Below are positions 19,244 through 28,955 of a stretch of 41,361 nucleotides of DNA, one piece after another. A program made the translations under genes and the position numbers. The notes beneath the pieces were generated by a model, which was not told the DNA's origin, made no database searches, and was given only the letters and a program-made list of their open reading frames with translations. Within the stretch, counting starts at the first letter, position 1, and the number at the start of each line of letters is the position of its first letter. The stretch comes from Actinomycetota bacterium. GTDB lineage: Bacteria > Actinomycetota > Actinomycetes > S36-B12 > UBA10799. The stretch is taken from NCBI GenBank assembly GCA_963169255.1, contig CAUJEJ010000209.1:1-41361 (forward strand). Direction: 5' to 3'.

Positions 19244-20909
19244 GAGTCCATTGTCCCCGCTCGCTCATGTACGCCACGATCTGCCCTGCTGCAAACTGTG
19301 CCGACCCGACGCACGCCGCGATGCCGACGCCGTCGTATGCGGCCCCGCAGACTGTGATGCCCGGGCTATCGACAAGTGCCTCACGCACCAGCGCCATCCG
19401 TCCACGGTGCCCCACGGTGTACTGCGGCAAGGCGTCGTCCCAGCGATTCACTCGCGAAGCTAGCGGACGTGACGGCAAGCCGGCGATTTTGGTGAGCTCG
19501 CCGGCAGCGAGCTTCGCGAGTTCTTCGTCGGAGTTCTGCAGAATCCCTGGCTCGCCAAACCTCCCAAGAGACGCGCGGACGACCATGAAGCTCCGCCGAT
19601 CGCTCGCCGAACTCCGCCCAGCCTTGTCCGCGCCGTTTCCTCGCTTTCCGCCGGCCGCACCAGCCCGTGCAACCCATGACCACTTGCGCGACGAGAACGT
19701 CGCCGCCTTGATAGAGAAGCCCTCCACTGGCGGCACCAGGAAGCCACTGCCTTGCACTGTCGCGGGGACCTCATCGGGGGCGTAAAGGAACGTCGTAAGC
19801 GCAACACTCGCGTACCCGACTGTGTCGAGAGCGGAGGCCGCAGTTGGGTTCACCTTGCGGAGCAACTTCGCTGCGACGGGCGCGGGTACTGCCATGACGA
19901 TTGCGTCGACGGTCCTACCGTCTCGATCACCCTTCTCGCCGGTGATCACGCGCCAGCCGTGAGCTGTCTTGCGAATGCTGGTCACCTCTGTGGCGCGATC
20001 GATCGTCACACCCCGACGTTCCAGTCGATCTGCGAGCGCTATCGGCAACCGGCCGACACCGCCCGAGATCCCAGCAAACACCGGTCCTCGGCGTGCACCG
20101 CTGGGCGCAGCACCAGTCTTACGTGCCTCCTTCGCAGCAGCAAGCAGGGAACGCTCACGACGAGCGAGACGGAACAGCGCGGGCACCGTCATCTCTAGGC
20201 TGAGTTCCTCTGCGCGTCCGGCGTAGACCCCACCGAGCATCGGCTCGACCAGTCGATCAACCACCTCGCGCCCCATTCGAGTCGCAACGTAGTCACCAAC
20301 GGACACGTCGCCGGGGATGGTGGTTTGTGGAAGTACATGATCGAGCGGGATCCGCATCAAACCCGGCAGGGACATCACATTGCTTGCGGCGAGCGCGCGC
20401 AAGTCAGTCGGGATTCCGCTGATCAGGCCAGTGGGAAGCGGCCGAAGCACACCATCGGAAACCACCGCAGCCGAGGACGTCGCTGGGTTGACGATTGAGG
20501 AAGCAAGCCCGACCGACTTCGCCAGGGCGATCGCTTCAGGACGCACAGCGAGTATCGACTCCGCGCCGGCGTCGAGTGAAAGCCCCTCGAGTTCATTCAG
20601 TCGCAGCTTCCCGCCCACAGATGGCGATGCTTCGTAAACAATCACGTCGGCATCAAAGTTGCGGTCCCGCACGATTGACCATGCTGCCGCCAGCCCCGAG
20701 ATACCGCCGCCGATCACGGCGACGGTTCGGGCTTGAGGCTTCTCCTCCGCACCGATTGTCACTGCGGCGGTGTCAGCATCGGCGGCGCTCGACTTGCCGG
20801 TCAGAGCGGCTTCAGCGATCTCGGCTACATCTTGAGCTAACGACGTCACGAGGTCACCGGCTATCAGCCGCAGACTCGGACGGGCTGCTGGTTTATCGGC
20901 CATGGCCAC
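19236..20909 (-). CDS. Coproporphyrinogen III / protoporphyrinogen oxidase (HemY/CgoX type)
   Basis: 557 aa; [71 protein letters not shown]. Confidence 0.95.
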   Translation of the reverse strand: MAMADKPAARPSLRLIAGDLVTSLAQDVAEIAEAALTGKSSAADADTAAVTIGAEEKPQARTVAVIGGGISGLAAAWSIVRDRNFDADVIVYEASPSVGGKLRLNELEGLSLDAGAESILAVRPEAIALAKSVGLASSIVNPATSSAAVVSDGVLRPLPTGLISGIPTDLRALAASNVMSLPGLMRIPLDHVLPQTTIPGDVSVGDYVATRMGREVVDRLVEPMLGGVYAGRAEELSLEMTVPALFRLARRERSLLAAAKEARKTGAAPSGARRGPVFAGISGGVGRLPIALADRLERRGVTIDRATEVTSIRKTAHGWRVITGEKGDRDGRTVDAIVMAVPAPVAAKLLRKVNPTAASALDTVGYASVALTTFLYAPDEVPATVQGSGFLVPPVEGFSIKAATFSSRKWSWVARAGAAGGKRGNGADKAGRSSASDRRSFMVVRASLGRFGEPGILQNSDEELAKLAAGELTKIAGLPSRPLASRVNRWDDALPQYTVGHRGRMALVREALVDSPGITVCGAAYDGVGIAACVGSAQFAAGQIVAYMSERGQWTHG

Positions 20910-21031
20910 ACTGTCTCACTCACGTGGTCAACACCGCGACATTCACCGAACACAGTCTTCGTCGTGGCCATGGCCCAACGATGTGTCCAAGACATGTCGC
21001 CAAGTCGCCATCGGCCATCGGTGAAGCGCCA

Positions 21032-21562
21032 CTACTTGATGGCGAGCCACTGTGCGGTGACGTCGAGCTTCCTGTTCGGAATGCCTAAGCGAGCGGCAAC
21101 CGACGCGACGAAAGTTGCCGAGTCTCGCAAACTGTCGTCAGCCTCACGGGTCGTCACTGCGGCGGTGCCAGCAGCAACAGCAGTTCGCTTTTCTGCACTG
21201 AAATGAAACAGGGCAGCCCACTCCGATAGCTCCGGCGCAATCCTGGACAACAATTGCCACACGTTGAGCGCGCGACCCCTGACGAGCCCGTTCGGCACGG
21301 AAGAGGTGCTCGCCCGAACGGCAACCATCGCAGCGGCTGCCCGCAAAGCGGCCAACTGCGCCGCAGCGAAGCGAGCGTTGGCGTCCTGCGCCTGGGCAGC
21401 GGCCACGAGCCCATCGACTGCTAAATCAACGAGTTGATGCGCTTCGCGCGGGACCGTCGTAACGACGGACGCACCTAGGCCAGCGAATCCACCGCCAGCA
21501 CCGGAGCCCGCTGGCGAGTTGGATGCTGCGACTGTCGCGGAGACCACTTCATTCGAACTCAT
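21032..21562 (-). CDS. SAV_6107-family HEPN-domain-like protein
   Basis: 176 aa; ANARFAAAQLAALRAAAAMVAVRA, NVWQLLSRIAPELSEWAALF, READDSLRDSATFV. Confidence 0.72.
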   Translation of the reverse strand: MSSNEVVSATVAASNSPAGSGAGGGFAGLGASVVTTVPREAHQLVDLAVDGLVAAAQAQDANARFAAAQLAALRAAAAMVAVRASTSSVPNGLVRGRALNVWQLLSRIAPELSEWAALFHFSAEKRTAVAAGTAAVTTREADDSLRDSATFVASVAARLGIPNRKLDVTAQWLAIK

Positions 21563-21568
21563 GTTCGA

Positions 21569-21598
21569 ACAGTAGGTGCTTTGCTATGCGCTGGTCAA
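21569..21598 (-). promoter_or_regulatory. Promoter with -35 TTGACC, 18-bp spacer, -10 TACTGT, 6 nt before the ATG
   Basis: Minus strand TTGACC-N18-TACTGT-TCGAAC-ATG. Confidence 0.65.
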
Positions 21599-21604
21599 CC
21601 TACT

Positions 21605-22924
21605 TTATTGGCGAGTCGAAGTTTGTTGATTCGAGTTCAACGCGTCGAGCACTCCACTGATGCGAACGACCAGCTCATCGACGTCCATGAGTGGGTTCGA
21701 CCCAACCTGACGTACCCATCTGCGACCGTCAGCGATCCCGAGGCCGGCAACCTTTCGGCCCAGCCCCGCCAAGACGTCGTCCGTACTGTGCGTCGTCGAT
21801 CGCCACAGGAGAACCCCTGAGACCGGACTGTTGAATACGTCCACGTCAGGGCGTTGCCGCAGCGCTTCGGCCAAAGCCATCATCGCGTCAATCCCGGAAT
21901 CCACCCAAGCGGCAAGTCCATCCTCGCCATACGCCAGCAGGAGTAGCGTCAGCGCCAAGGAACGGTCAGCGCGAGATCCGAGCAGACCTACCTGAGTGGT
22001 CTCGTCGGGTCCGGCGAACTCGAGCACCGAATCGGATCTCGCGGCGTCCTTGAACAAAACGACGGCCGACTCAGTTGGCTGAAACATCATCTTGTGAGCC
22101 GAGATGGTCACCGAATCTGCACCGTCAATTCCCTTGAGCAGCGGCCGCCGACGATCAGAAAGCGCGAGTGGGCCCGCCCATGACGCATCCACATGCCACC
22201 ACGCAGGCCTTAGACCCAAATTGCTCAAACCCTTCATCGCGTCACGAAGGGGGTCAATCGCGCCGGTGTTCTGCGTCCCTGCGGTCAGAACTACCGCCGT
22301 CCGGCTCATCCCGTCCGGATCACGGCGAGCAAAGTCGATCAGCGCGTCCATGTTCATGGACTCATCCGGATTACTGTCGATGAAGATCAGCGGCATACCG
22401 AGCACACGAGCAACTTTGCTCACCGAGACTGAACTTGCCTCGGACGTCACGATCCGGGTGGCGCCAGAGCCGTCTCGGGCGGCCCACAACGCCGTCAAGT
22501 TGGCGATAGTCCCACCCGGCACGAAGTGCCCCGTCGCCATTCCCCACAGCGGAGAGAGCCAGCCAATGACCCGATCCTGCAGTTCGTTGACTTGGGGCGT
22601 ATCTGCTTTGTGCAGCAGGTTCTCACTGCGGGAGGCGGACCATACGGCGGCTGCCCACGTTAGCCATGGCGTCGGGGTTGCCATTCGCGATGCCGCCATA
22701 GGGTCGAGCAACGAGGACGATTGAGGTAGTGCGATTTGCGCGACCAATTCAAGGGCGGCTTGTGGGCCGATGCCCCGCTCTGGCATCGCTAGCGGCAACT
22801 CATCGAGCGCCGACGGATTGGTGTCAGGAGGGTCAACGACGAGATCTAGCGCGAACCGCAAGGCGTCAAGATCTGGTTCGAAGGGCTCGCGATTGCTCCC
22901 ACTCTGCACATTCACGTAGACCAT
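21605..22924 (-). CDS. Group II pyridoxal-phosphate-dependent decarboxylase family protein (start may extend to 23020)
   Basis: GHFVPGGTIANLTALWAARD, WWHVDASWAGPLALS, DSVTISAHKMMFQPTESAVVLFKD (PLP Lys). Confidence 0.87.
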   Translation of the reverse strand: MVYVNVQSGSNREPFEPDLDALRFALDLVVDPPDTNPSALDELPLAMPERGIGPQAALELVAQIALPQSSSLLDPMAASRMATPTPWLTWAAAVWSASRSENLLHKADTPQVNELQDRVIGWLSPLWGMATGHFVPGGTIANLTALWAARDGSGATRIVTSEASSVSVSKVARVLGMPLIFIDSNPDESMNMDALIDFARRDPDGMSRTAVVLTAGTQNTGAIDPLRDAMKGLSNLGLRPAWWHVDASWAGPLALSDRRRPLLKGIDGADSVTISAHKMMFQPTESAVVLFKDAARSDSVLEFAGPDETTQVGLLGSRADRSLALTLLLLAYGEDGLAAWVDSGIDAMMALAEALRQRPDVDVFNSPVSGVLLWRSTTHSTDDVLAGLGRKVAGLGIADGRRWVRQVGSNPLMDVDELVVRISGVLDALNSNQQTSTRQ

Positions 22925-22974
22925 ATTGACCAGTTGTTCACCTAGTTGCCCATCGAGGACGATTCCTGCGCAAC

Positions 22975-22980
22975 TACCGT
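22975..22980 (+). promoter_or_regulatory. -10 element TACCGT, 6 nt before crtA ATG
   Basis: TACCGT-TGGTGC-ATG. Confidence 0.45.
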
Positions 22981-22986
22981 TGGTGC

Positions 22987-23736
22987 ATGCCTCACGCTGC
23001 GACCCCCATGCCGAGCGCACCGGTGGTGACGGTTCACCTCTGGGGCGTGCCTACCAGGGCAATCCCAGGGTCCCTTGTTCGGATGGCGACGGGGCGGCGA
23101 AAGATCCGCCGGATTCACGGCCTGCGGTTCGCGAAACTCCTCGGCACTGGATCCGGCGAGACCTTCAGCGTTCGTGATGCGGACTTCCACCATTGGGGGC
23201 TCATCGCGTGTTGGGATGACGAGTCAGACGCTCGCGTCTTCGAGCTCAGCTCGCTGGTGACGACGTGGGACCACCACAGTTTCGAGAAGGCCCGGTTTGC
23301 GCTTGCGCCGGTGAGCAGCCGCGGTCTGTGGTCTGGCGAGGATCCGTTCTCTCCATGCGTTCGCCACCGAAGTGACGGACCTGTCGCAGCGATCACTCGC
23401 GCGCGGATTCCGATGCGCCATTGGCGCCGATTCGCTCGCGCGGTTCCACCGGTTGCCGACGCCACCTCCCACGCGCCCGGTCTGATCGTGCGCACCGGAA
23501 TAGGCGAGGCACCCGTTGGCCTGCAGGGCACCTTCTCGGTTTGGCAGGACTCCAGTGCACTCAACGCCTTCACCACGGGAGCTGCGCATCAACGCGTCGT
23601 CGACGACACCGCCCGAGTCGGTTGGTACAGCGAGGAACTGTTCGCACGGTTCGGCGTGACCAGCGCAACCGGCACCTTCTGCGGCACGGCGGTTGATGCC
23701 CACACCCTGCCGCGAATTGGCGATGAACATGACTGA
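22987..23736 (+). CDS. crtA: Spheroidene monooxygenase (CrtA)-like protein
   Basis: 249 aa; KLLGTGSGETFSVRDADFHHWGLIACWDDESDARVF, RGLWSGEDPFSP, GPVAAITRARI, RTGIGEAPVGLQGTFSVWQDSSALNAFT, GWYSEELFARFGV. Confidence 0.82.
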   Translation: MPHAATPMPSAPVVTVHLWGVPTRAIPGSLVRMATGRRKIRRIHGLRFAKLLGTGSGETFSVRDADFHHWGLIACWDDESDARVFELSSLVTTWDHHSFEKARFALAPVSSRGLWSGEDPFSPCVRHRSDGPVAAITRARIPMRHWRRFARAVPPVADATSHAPGLIVRTGIGEAPVGLQGTFSVWQDSSALNAFTTGAAHQRVVDDTARVGWYSEELFARFGVTSATGTFCGTAVDAHTLPRIGDEHD

Positions 23737-24607
23737 GCGGAACGTCACCGAGCAGATCAGCCATTCGCCGACGAATGGCCAGGCCCAGCGTCCCGTTGAG
23801 CTTTGGTGGCTTCCCGCCGTCGGTGCTGCCCTCACAATTTTCTTGCAGATCATGTGGCCACTTGCCGACGGCCAACAACGAACTGTCCTGACGATCGTCA
23901 CGGTGATGGTGTTCGCGGGGACGAGCGTCGCGCACGCATGGCTCAACTTCGGAGCCGGCTGGGCACTTAGCTACCTCGGCATCACCTTCGCGTTTGCATT
24001 CGCGATTGAGGCTGTCGGTACGGGCACCGGCTTCCCCTTCTCGCCCTACGACTACACGAGCGCCTTGGGCATCCAAGTTTTGTCCGTCCCGCTCATCGTT
24101 CCGCTCGCTTGGGCCATGACCGCTTACCCCGTCCTGCTGCTCGCCCGCAGACTTACCAACGCGCTCGGTGGTGGGCACGCGTACCGCATCACCTGCTCCG
24201 CAATCGGTGCGCTCGCAATGACTGCCTGGGATCTGTTCTTGGATCCTCAGATGGTCTCTGCGGGGTATTGGATCTGGGCTCCGAACCCAACCTCGTTGCC
24301 AGGTGTCCCGGGCATTCCGGCCGTCAACTACCTCGGTTGGCTCGGAGCAAGCTTCGTTCTGATGTTCCTGCTGTCGTACCTTCCTGCCCGCAATGTCTCG
24401 GAGGTCGTTCCCGCGACATTGTGGACGTGGACCTGGGTCGGCGGGATCGTGTCCAATGCGTTCTTCTTTGATCGACCAAGCGTTGCATTCGTTGGCGGGG
24501 TCGCGATGGCGGTCGTCACTATCCCGTACCTCTGGTTACTGATAACAGGGCGCGGCGACGGGACGCTCTCAGCTACCGAACTTAGTCGGCAGGCCGCGAG
24601 CGCATGA
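23729..24607 (+). CDS. cruF: Carotenoid 1',2'-hydratase, CruF-like (start may be 23723)
   Basis: Polytopic; FAIEAVGTGTGFPFSPYDYTSALGIQVLSVPLIVPLAWAMTAYP, TAWDLFLDPQMVSAGYWIW, GIPAVNYLGW; ATG overlaps the crtA stop. Confidence 0.85.
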   Translation: MTERNVTEQISHSPTNGQAQRPVELWWLPAVGAALTIFLQIMWPLADGQQRTVLTIVTVMVFAGTSVAHAWLNFGAGWALSYLGITFAFAFAIEAVGTGTGFPFSPYDYTSALGIQVLSVPLIVPLAWAMTAYPVLLLARRLTNALGGGHAYRITCSAIGALAMTAWDLFLDPQMVSAGYWIWAPNPTSLPGVPGIPAVNYLGWLGASFVLMFLLSYLPARNVSEVVPATLWTWTWVGGIVSNAFFFDRPSVAFVGGVAMAVVTIPYLWLLITGRGDGTLSATELSRQAASA

Positions 24608-25746
24608 CCCGAGTCATTCGAACCCTTGCCGCCGCGAGCGCCATCGCTGCATCGATCGCCGCCGCGCACTCGATCTGGAATTCGCGGACACTGCCCACAG
24701 CAATTCCACCGGAACAACCTCGCGAACCTGGCGCGAACGTCGGGCGGATCAGCCTGCTGCTCCCCGCGAGGAACGAAGCGGAGAACATCTCTACCGCACT
24801 GACGTCGGCGATTCGGCAATCAGACGTCGACGAGATCATCGTCTTGGACGATGCCTCGACCGATCACACTGCGGACATCGCGACGGACCTCGCAGCGAAA
24901 GACTTGCGGGTGCAGGTGCATCGAGGGGCCGCTGATGGCCTCCCCCTTGGTTGGCTCGGCAAGGCGTGGGCGTGCGAACGACTCTCGCATTACGCGACGG
25001 GCGATGTTCTGGTCTTCATTGATGCGGACGTCGAACTCAACCCCGGTGCGGTCGCTGCAGCGACCGCGATCATGCGCGACCTCGACCTTGACATGGTGTG
25101 TCCGTATCCCCGCCAGCAGACCACGACCGCGCTTACTCGCCTCGTGCAACCACTCCTTCAATGGTCGTGGTTGACATTCGTTCCCAATCACCTGTCGATG
25201 CGCAAACAACTGCCGTCGATGGCCGTTGGGAACGGGCAATTCTTGGTGGTCAACGCCGATTCCTATCGGCGCGTTGGCAGCCATGAGTCCGTAGCCAACG
25301 AGATCCTTGAAGACGTCGCGCTCGCGAGGGCGTTTCGCGTTGCTGGTCTTCGAACGGCAGTGGTCGACGGTAGCGCGATTGCACAATGTCGCATGTACAC
25401 CTCAGATCGAGCGCTCGTCGACGGCTACACCAAGTCGCTCTGGAGTGCGTTCGGAAGTACCCCGGCCGCTGTCACGACGATGGCAGTGTTGACTCTCGTG
25501 TACGTGCTGCCCGCAGTCCTAGCGATCGTGAGTAGGGACCAAGCGACGCGGCGATGGGGTGCGCTTGGTTATGTCGCTGCCGTAGGCGGACGCGTTGCGG
25601 TCGCCCGACGAACCGGTCAACGGGTCTGGCCTGATTCCCTTGCCGCACCGGCTTCGGTTGTCTCTCTTGCGGCACTCACCGGGCTGTCGCTGTTACGACA
25701 TCGCCGGGGAACGATCACGTGGAAGGGTCGCGCGCTCCCCCGCTGA
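24604..25746 (+). CDS. cruG: Family 2 glycosyltransferase, CruG-like
   Basis: 380 aa; ISLLLPARNEAENISTAL, IIVLDDASTDHTADIA, VLVFIDADVELNPGA, ATGA overlap with cruF stop. Confidence 0.82.
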   Translation: MTRVIRTLAAASAIAASIAAAHSIWNSRTLPTAIPPEQPREPGANVGRISLLLPARNEAENISTALTSAIRQSDVDEIIVLDDASTDHTADIATDLAAKDLRVQVHRGAADGLPLGWLGKAWACERLSHYATGDVLVFIDADVELNPGAVAAATAIMRDLDLDMVCPYPRQQTTTALTRLVQPLLQWSWLTFVPNHLSMRKQLPSMAVGNGQFLVVNADSYRRVGSHESVANEILEDVALARAFRVAGLRTAVVDGSAIAQCRMYTSDRALVDGYTKSLWSAFGSTPAAVTTMAVLTLVYVLPAVLAIVSRDQATRRWGALGYVAAVGGRVAVARRTGQRVWPDSLAAPASVVSLAALTGLSLLRHRRGTITWKGRALPR

Positions 25747-25775
25747 TATCCGACTATCGGGCCCAGCGGTCGGCG

Positions 25776-26534
25776 CTACTCGTGGAGTGTCGCTGCCAAA
25801 TAGCGAGGTGCCTTGCCACGTACGGCCGACCACAAGCGAGTCCCGTTCTCAAAATGCCACCACTCGCAATCGAGCTGCACGAATCCGGCGTCCCACATCA
25901 CGCTGCGAAGTAGCCGCCGCAAATCCCGACTAACCGCGAGCGGATCGGTCTCGGCGACACCCTCCAACGAATTGGCGTGCGCCATCGGGACAAACTCGTC
26001 AAATCGCGTCCCGAGATTCAGCGGAACTGACTGCCAGGTCAGCGTCAGATCGACTGTCCCGCCTGTGGAATGCGGTGGCGGAGTCGTTGGGTCCGACGAT
26101 GCGGGGTTCACGAAGCCAACCGGAAGGCTCGCGTCTGAATACGCCAACGAATGCAGTTCGTTCTGGAGTTTGGGATCACGCCAGGCATCCCAAATGGCAA
26201 AGCCAAACCCCTCCGGCAACGCATCAACCGCATTGACCAGTCGCAGGGCCGCGCCTTGCCGCATGAGAGCTTCAGGCAACGAGTAGGGCCATCCGCTATG
26301 CCAATACGCGGCCAGCACTCGGATTCGTGGATGCCGAATATCAATCAACGGTTCATCACTTCCGTCTGCGTCGTCGCCAACCAACGGAAACGCGTTCCCC
26401 GACGGATCGCTGAGCAGCTCGGGAATCGGTAGCTGCGGAGGCAATCTGGGCAGGTCTGCAAGTGCAGAGGGATCCTCGCCACACCAGTCGTACGTCGGCA
26501 GCTTGGTGAGTCGCGTGCGGCGATCGATACTCAT
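25776..26534 (-). CDS. M15D family D-alanyl-D-alanine dipeptidase (VanX-like)
   Basis: GFGFAIWDAWRDPKLQ, HSTGGTVDLTL, DCEWWHFENGTRLW (zinc ligands and catalytic Glu). Confidence 0.87.
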   Translation of the reverse strand: MSIDRRTRLTKLPTYDWCGEDPSALADLPRLPPQLPIPELLSDPSGNAFPLVGDDADGSDEPLIDIRHPRIRVLAAYWHSGWPYSLPEALMRQGAALRLVNAVDALPEGFGFAIWDAWRDPKLQNELHSLAYSDASLPVGFVNPASSDPTTPPPHSTGGTVDLTLTWQSVPLNLGTRFDEFVPMAHANSLEGVAETDPLAVSRDLRRLLRSVMWDAGFVQLDCEWWHFENGTRLWSAVRGKAPRYLAATLHE

Positions 26535-28050
26535 GGCTCTATGGTCGAGCACCGTGGCAAAGGTTGTCGTAGTCGGGGCTGGAATTGGCGGCATGGCGAC
26601 TGCCGCGCGCCTGAGCGTCAAGGGCCACCACGTGACCATCCTTGAACAGTCGGACAAGGTCGGCGGAAAAGCGGGCGCGTACCGACGCGATGGTTTCGTC
26701 TTCGACACCGGTCCGAGTTTGGTCACTCTGCCCGCGGTGTACCGCGATCTGTTTCTCAAGACTGGTGCCGCGCTCGAGGAGTGCGTGGACCTTCAACCCG
26801 TGGAACCGGGCACCTCGTATCGCTGGGCAGATGGTTCGGCGGTCACGTTGCCTGGTGTCAATCCCGCGGCGGCCGCGACTGCGCTGGGCGAGGCTTTTGG
26901 CGGTTCATCGCGCGAGGACTGGCTCGCGCTGACCGCTCGGGCAGCCAAGATCTGGGCGCTGACCCGGCGGCCATTCCTCGAATCTACGCTTGACGGTCCG
27001 CGCGATCTGCTGGATTTGGCACGTAGTCCTCGTGACGTGGCCACCGTTGCGCCGACCACAAGTCTTCGGCGCCTAGGCAAGAAGTACCTGAAAGATCCGC
27101 ACCTTCGGATGCTGCTCGATCGCTACGCGACATATTCCGGCTCAGACCCGCGTAAGGCGCCGGCCGCACTTGCGACGATCCCGTACGTCGAACAGACATT
27201 CGGGAGCTGGCACATCGGCGGCGGTGTCCACCAACTTGCAACTGCACTAGCTCAGCGGTGCGCCGAGCGCAAGGTCGACATTGAGCTCAACACCGACGTT
27301 GTCCGAGTGGCGACGGCGAACGATCGAGTCCGTGGCGTTGAGCTGGCAAATGGCGACGTGATCGCCGCAGACATCGTCGTCTCGAATGCCGACGCATCCC
27401 ACCTCTACGGCGACCTCCTCGACACTCCCCCGGCGGATGCAGCGCTGCAGCGCCTAAGCAAGGCGACCCCGTCATTCTCGGGATTCGTGATGCTCTTAGC
27501 TGTTCGCGGGCGTACGCCAGGAATCCAACATCACAACGTTTGGTTCCCGGCTGACTACGACGCAGAATTCGACAGCGTCTTCTCCGGCAAACCTGCCGCT
27601 GATCCGACGATCTATGCGTGCGTCCCCAATGACCCGTTGATGCGACCAGACGCTGATCACGAGTCCTGGTTCGTCTTGATCAATGCACCACGACACGGGA
27701 CAAGTAAGCACACATTTGATTGGTCCGATTCAGCATTCGCCAACACCTACGCCGACAGGGCGATCGCGACTCTGGCCTCGCGTGGCGTCGACCTGCGCAG
27801 CCGAATCCTGTGGCGCGAACTGATCACCCCTGCTGACCTCGCAACCCGCACTCGCGCACCTGGTGGCGCCATCTATGGCACCTCCAGCAACGGTATGCGC
27901 GCCGCCTTCCTGCGCCCAGCGAATGTCTCGCCGATTGCGGGGCTATACCTGGTGGGTGGTTCCGCACATCCGGGCGGTGGACTACCCCTCGTCGGCATGT
28001 CAGCCGAGATCGTGGCCGAGAAGATCGGGCGCGCCAAACGCCGACGTTAG
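26533..28050 (+). CDS. CrtI/CrtD-type carotenoid desaturase (start could be GTG 26554)
   Basis: VVVVGAGIGGMATAARLSVKGHHVTILEQSDKVGGKAGAYRRDGFVFDTGPSLVTLP; C-terminal LVGGSAHPGGGLPLVGMSAEIVAEKI. Confidence 0.88.
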   Translation: MALWSSTVAKVVVVGAGIGGMATAARLSVKGHHVTILEQSDKVGGKAGAYRRDGFVFDTGPSLVTLPAVYRDLFLKTGAALEECVDLQPVEPGTSYRWADGSAVTLPGVNPAAAATALGEAFGGSSREDWLALTARAAKIWALTRRPFLESTLDGPRDLLDLARSPRDVATVAPTTSLRRLGKKYLKDPHLRMLLDRYATYSGSDPRKAPAALATIPYVEQTFGSWHIGGGVHQLATALAQRCAERKVDIELNTDVVRVATANDRVRGVELANGDVIAADIVVSNADASHLYGDLLDTPPADAALQRLSKATPSFSGFVMLLAVRGRTPGIQHHNVWFPADYDAEFDSVFSGKPAADPTIYACVPNDPLMRPDADHESWFVLINAPRHGTSKHTFDWSDSAFANTYADRAIATLASRGVDLRSRILWRELITPADLATRTRAPGGAIYGTSSNGMRAAFLRPANVSPIAGLYLVGGSAHPGGGLPLVGMSAEIVAEKIGRAKRRR

Positions 28051-28078
28051 GCGCCTGCGGCGAATCACCGCCTAGCGC

Positions 28079-28951
28079 TCACGCCTTGCGAAACTGCAAC
28101 ACGGCAATTCTGATCATGACAAGGCCCATCACCACGATGATGATGACCTCAAGCCAGATCGGAACGAGCCAGTCTCCCCACGTCACTCCGCTGACGAACT
28201 GTTGGCCCGCGGGACCCACGTCGATGAACGCGAAGATAGTTCGCCGAACCAGATCAACCGCGTAGGTCAATGGGTTGATATGCGTGAGGATCGTCAACCA
28301 GGCAGGCAGGTTGTTCAGCGGGAATAGCGCACCAGACAAGAAGAACATCGGCAGCATGAGCACCTGGGTCATTGCCATGAACGCCTGGAACGTCTTGATA
28401 CGTGCCGCGATCATCACTCCGAACGCAGTGATCATCAACGCGATGAGCATCAGTTCGGCGACCACGAGCAGCATCATGAGGGGGCTGTAAGGAACGCCGA
28501 CCAAACCTGCTAGCGCGAGCAATAGCAAACCTTGGAACGTCGCCACCGTCGCGCCGCCGACAACTTTGCCGACGACGATTGCCCATCGACCTACCGGTGC
28601 GACAAGCATTTCTCGGAGGAATCCGAACTCACGGTCCCAGACGATCGAGCCCGCAGAGAAGACTGCGGTGAACAGCACCGCCAATGTCAGCACGCCCGGA
28701 AACAGGAATGTCCGAACGTTGATTTCTCCGGCGTCAGTGCCACTGAAGAGGCTAGACAGTCCCGTTCCCAGCACGAACAGAAACAACAGCGGTTGCATCA
28801 GCGAGGTGATCATCCGCAACCGGTCTCGCCGGAATCGGATGATCTCGCGTCGCCAGACCACCTTGATCGCGCGCCAGTCGCTGCGCCACGTCCTTGGCGG
28901 CACCGATACCGCTACGACCTGAATTGGTGAGGTTTCATCAATCGCAGTCAT
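28079..28951 (-). CDS. ABC-2 type transporter permease (DrrB-like)
   Basis: Start MTAIDETSPIQVV; MQPLLFLFVLGTGLSSLFSG, FLREMLVAPVGRWAIVVGKVVGG, FFLSGALFPLNNLPAWLTILTHINPLTYAVDLVR. Confidence 0.93.
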   Translation of the reverse strand: MTAIDETSPIQVVAVSVPPRTWRSDWRAIKVVWRREIIRFRRDRLRMITSLMQPLLFLFVLGTGLSSLFSGTDAGEINVRTFLFPGVLTLAVLFTAVFSAGSIVWDREFGFLREMLVAPVGRWAIVVGKVVGGATVATFQGLLLLALAGLVGVPYSPLMMLLVVAELMLIALMITAFGVMIAARIKTFQAFMAMTQVLMLPMFFLSGALFPLNNLPAWLTILTHINPLTYAVDLVRRTIFAFIDVGPAGQQFVSGVTWGDWLVPIWLEVIIIVVMGLVMIRIAVLQFRKA

Positions 28952-28955
28952 GGGG

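Noticed and set aside
25776-26534. Possible vancomycin-resistance locus because of the VanX-like gene
   Set aside because: No vanH, vanA/ligase or vanRS genes nearby; M15D dipeptidases are common housekeeping or peptide-recycling enzymes.
28048-28074. TAGGCG/CGCCTA inverted repeat between convergent desaturase and ABC permease genes
   Set aside because: Only 6 bp with competing inner pairings; too weak to call a terminator.
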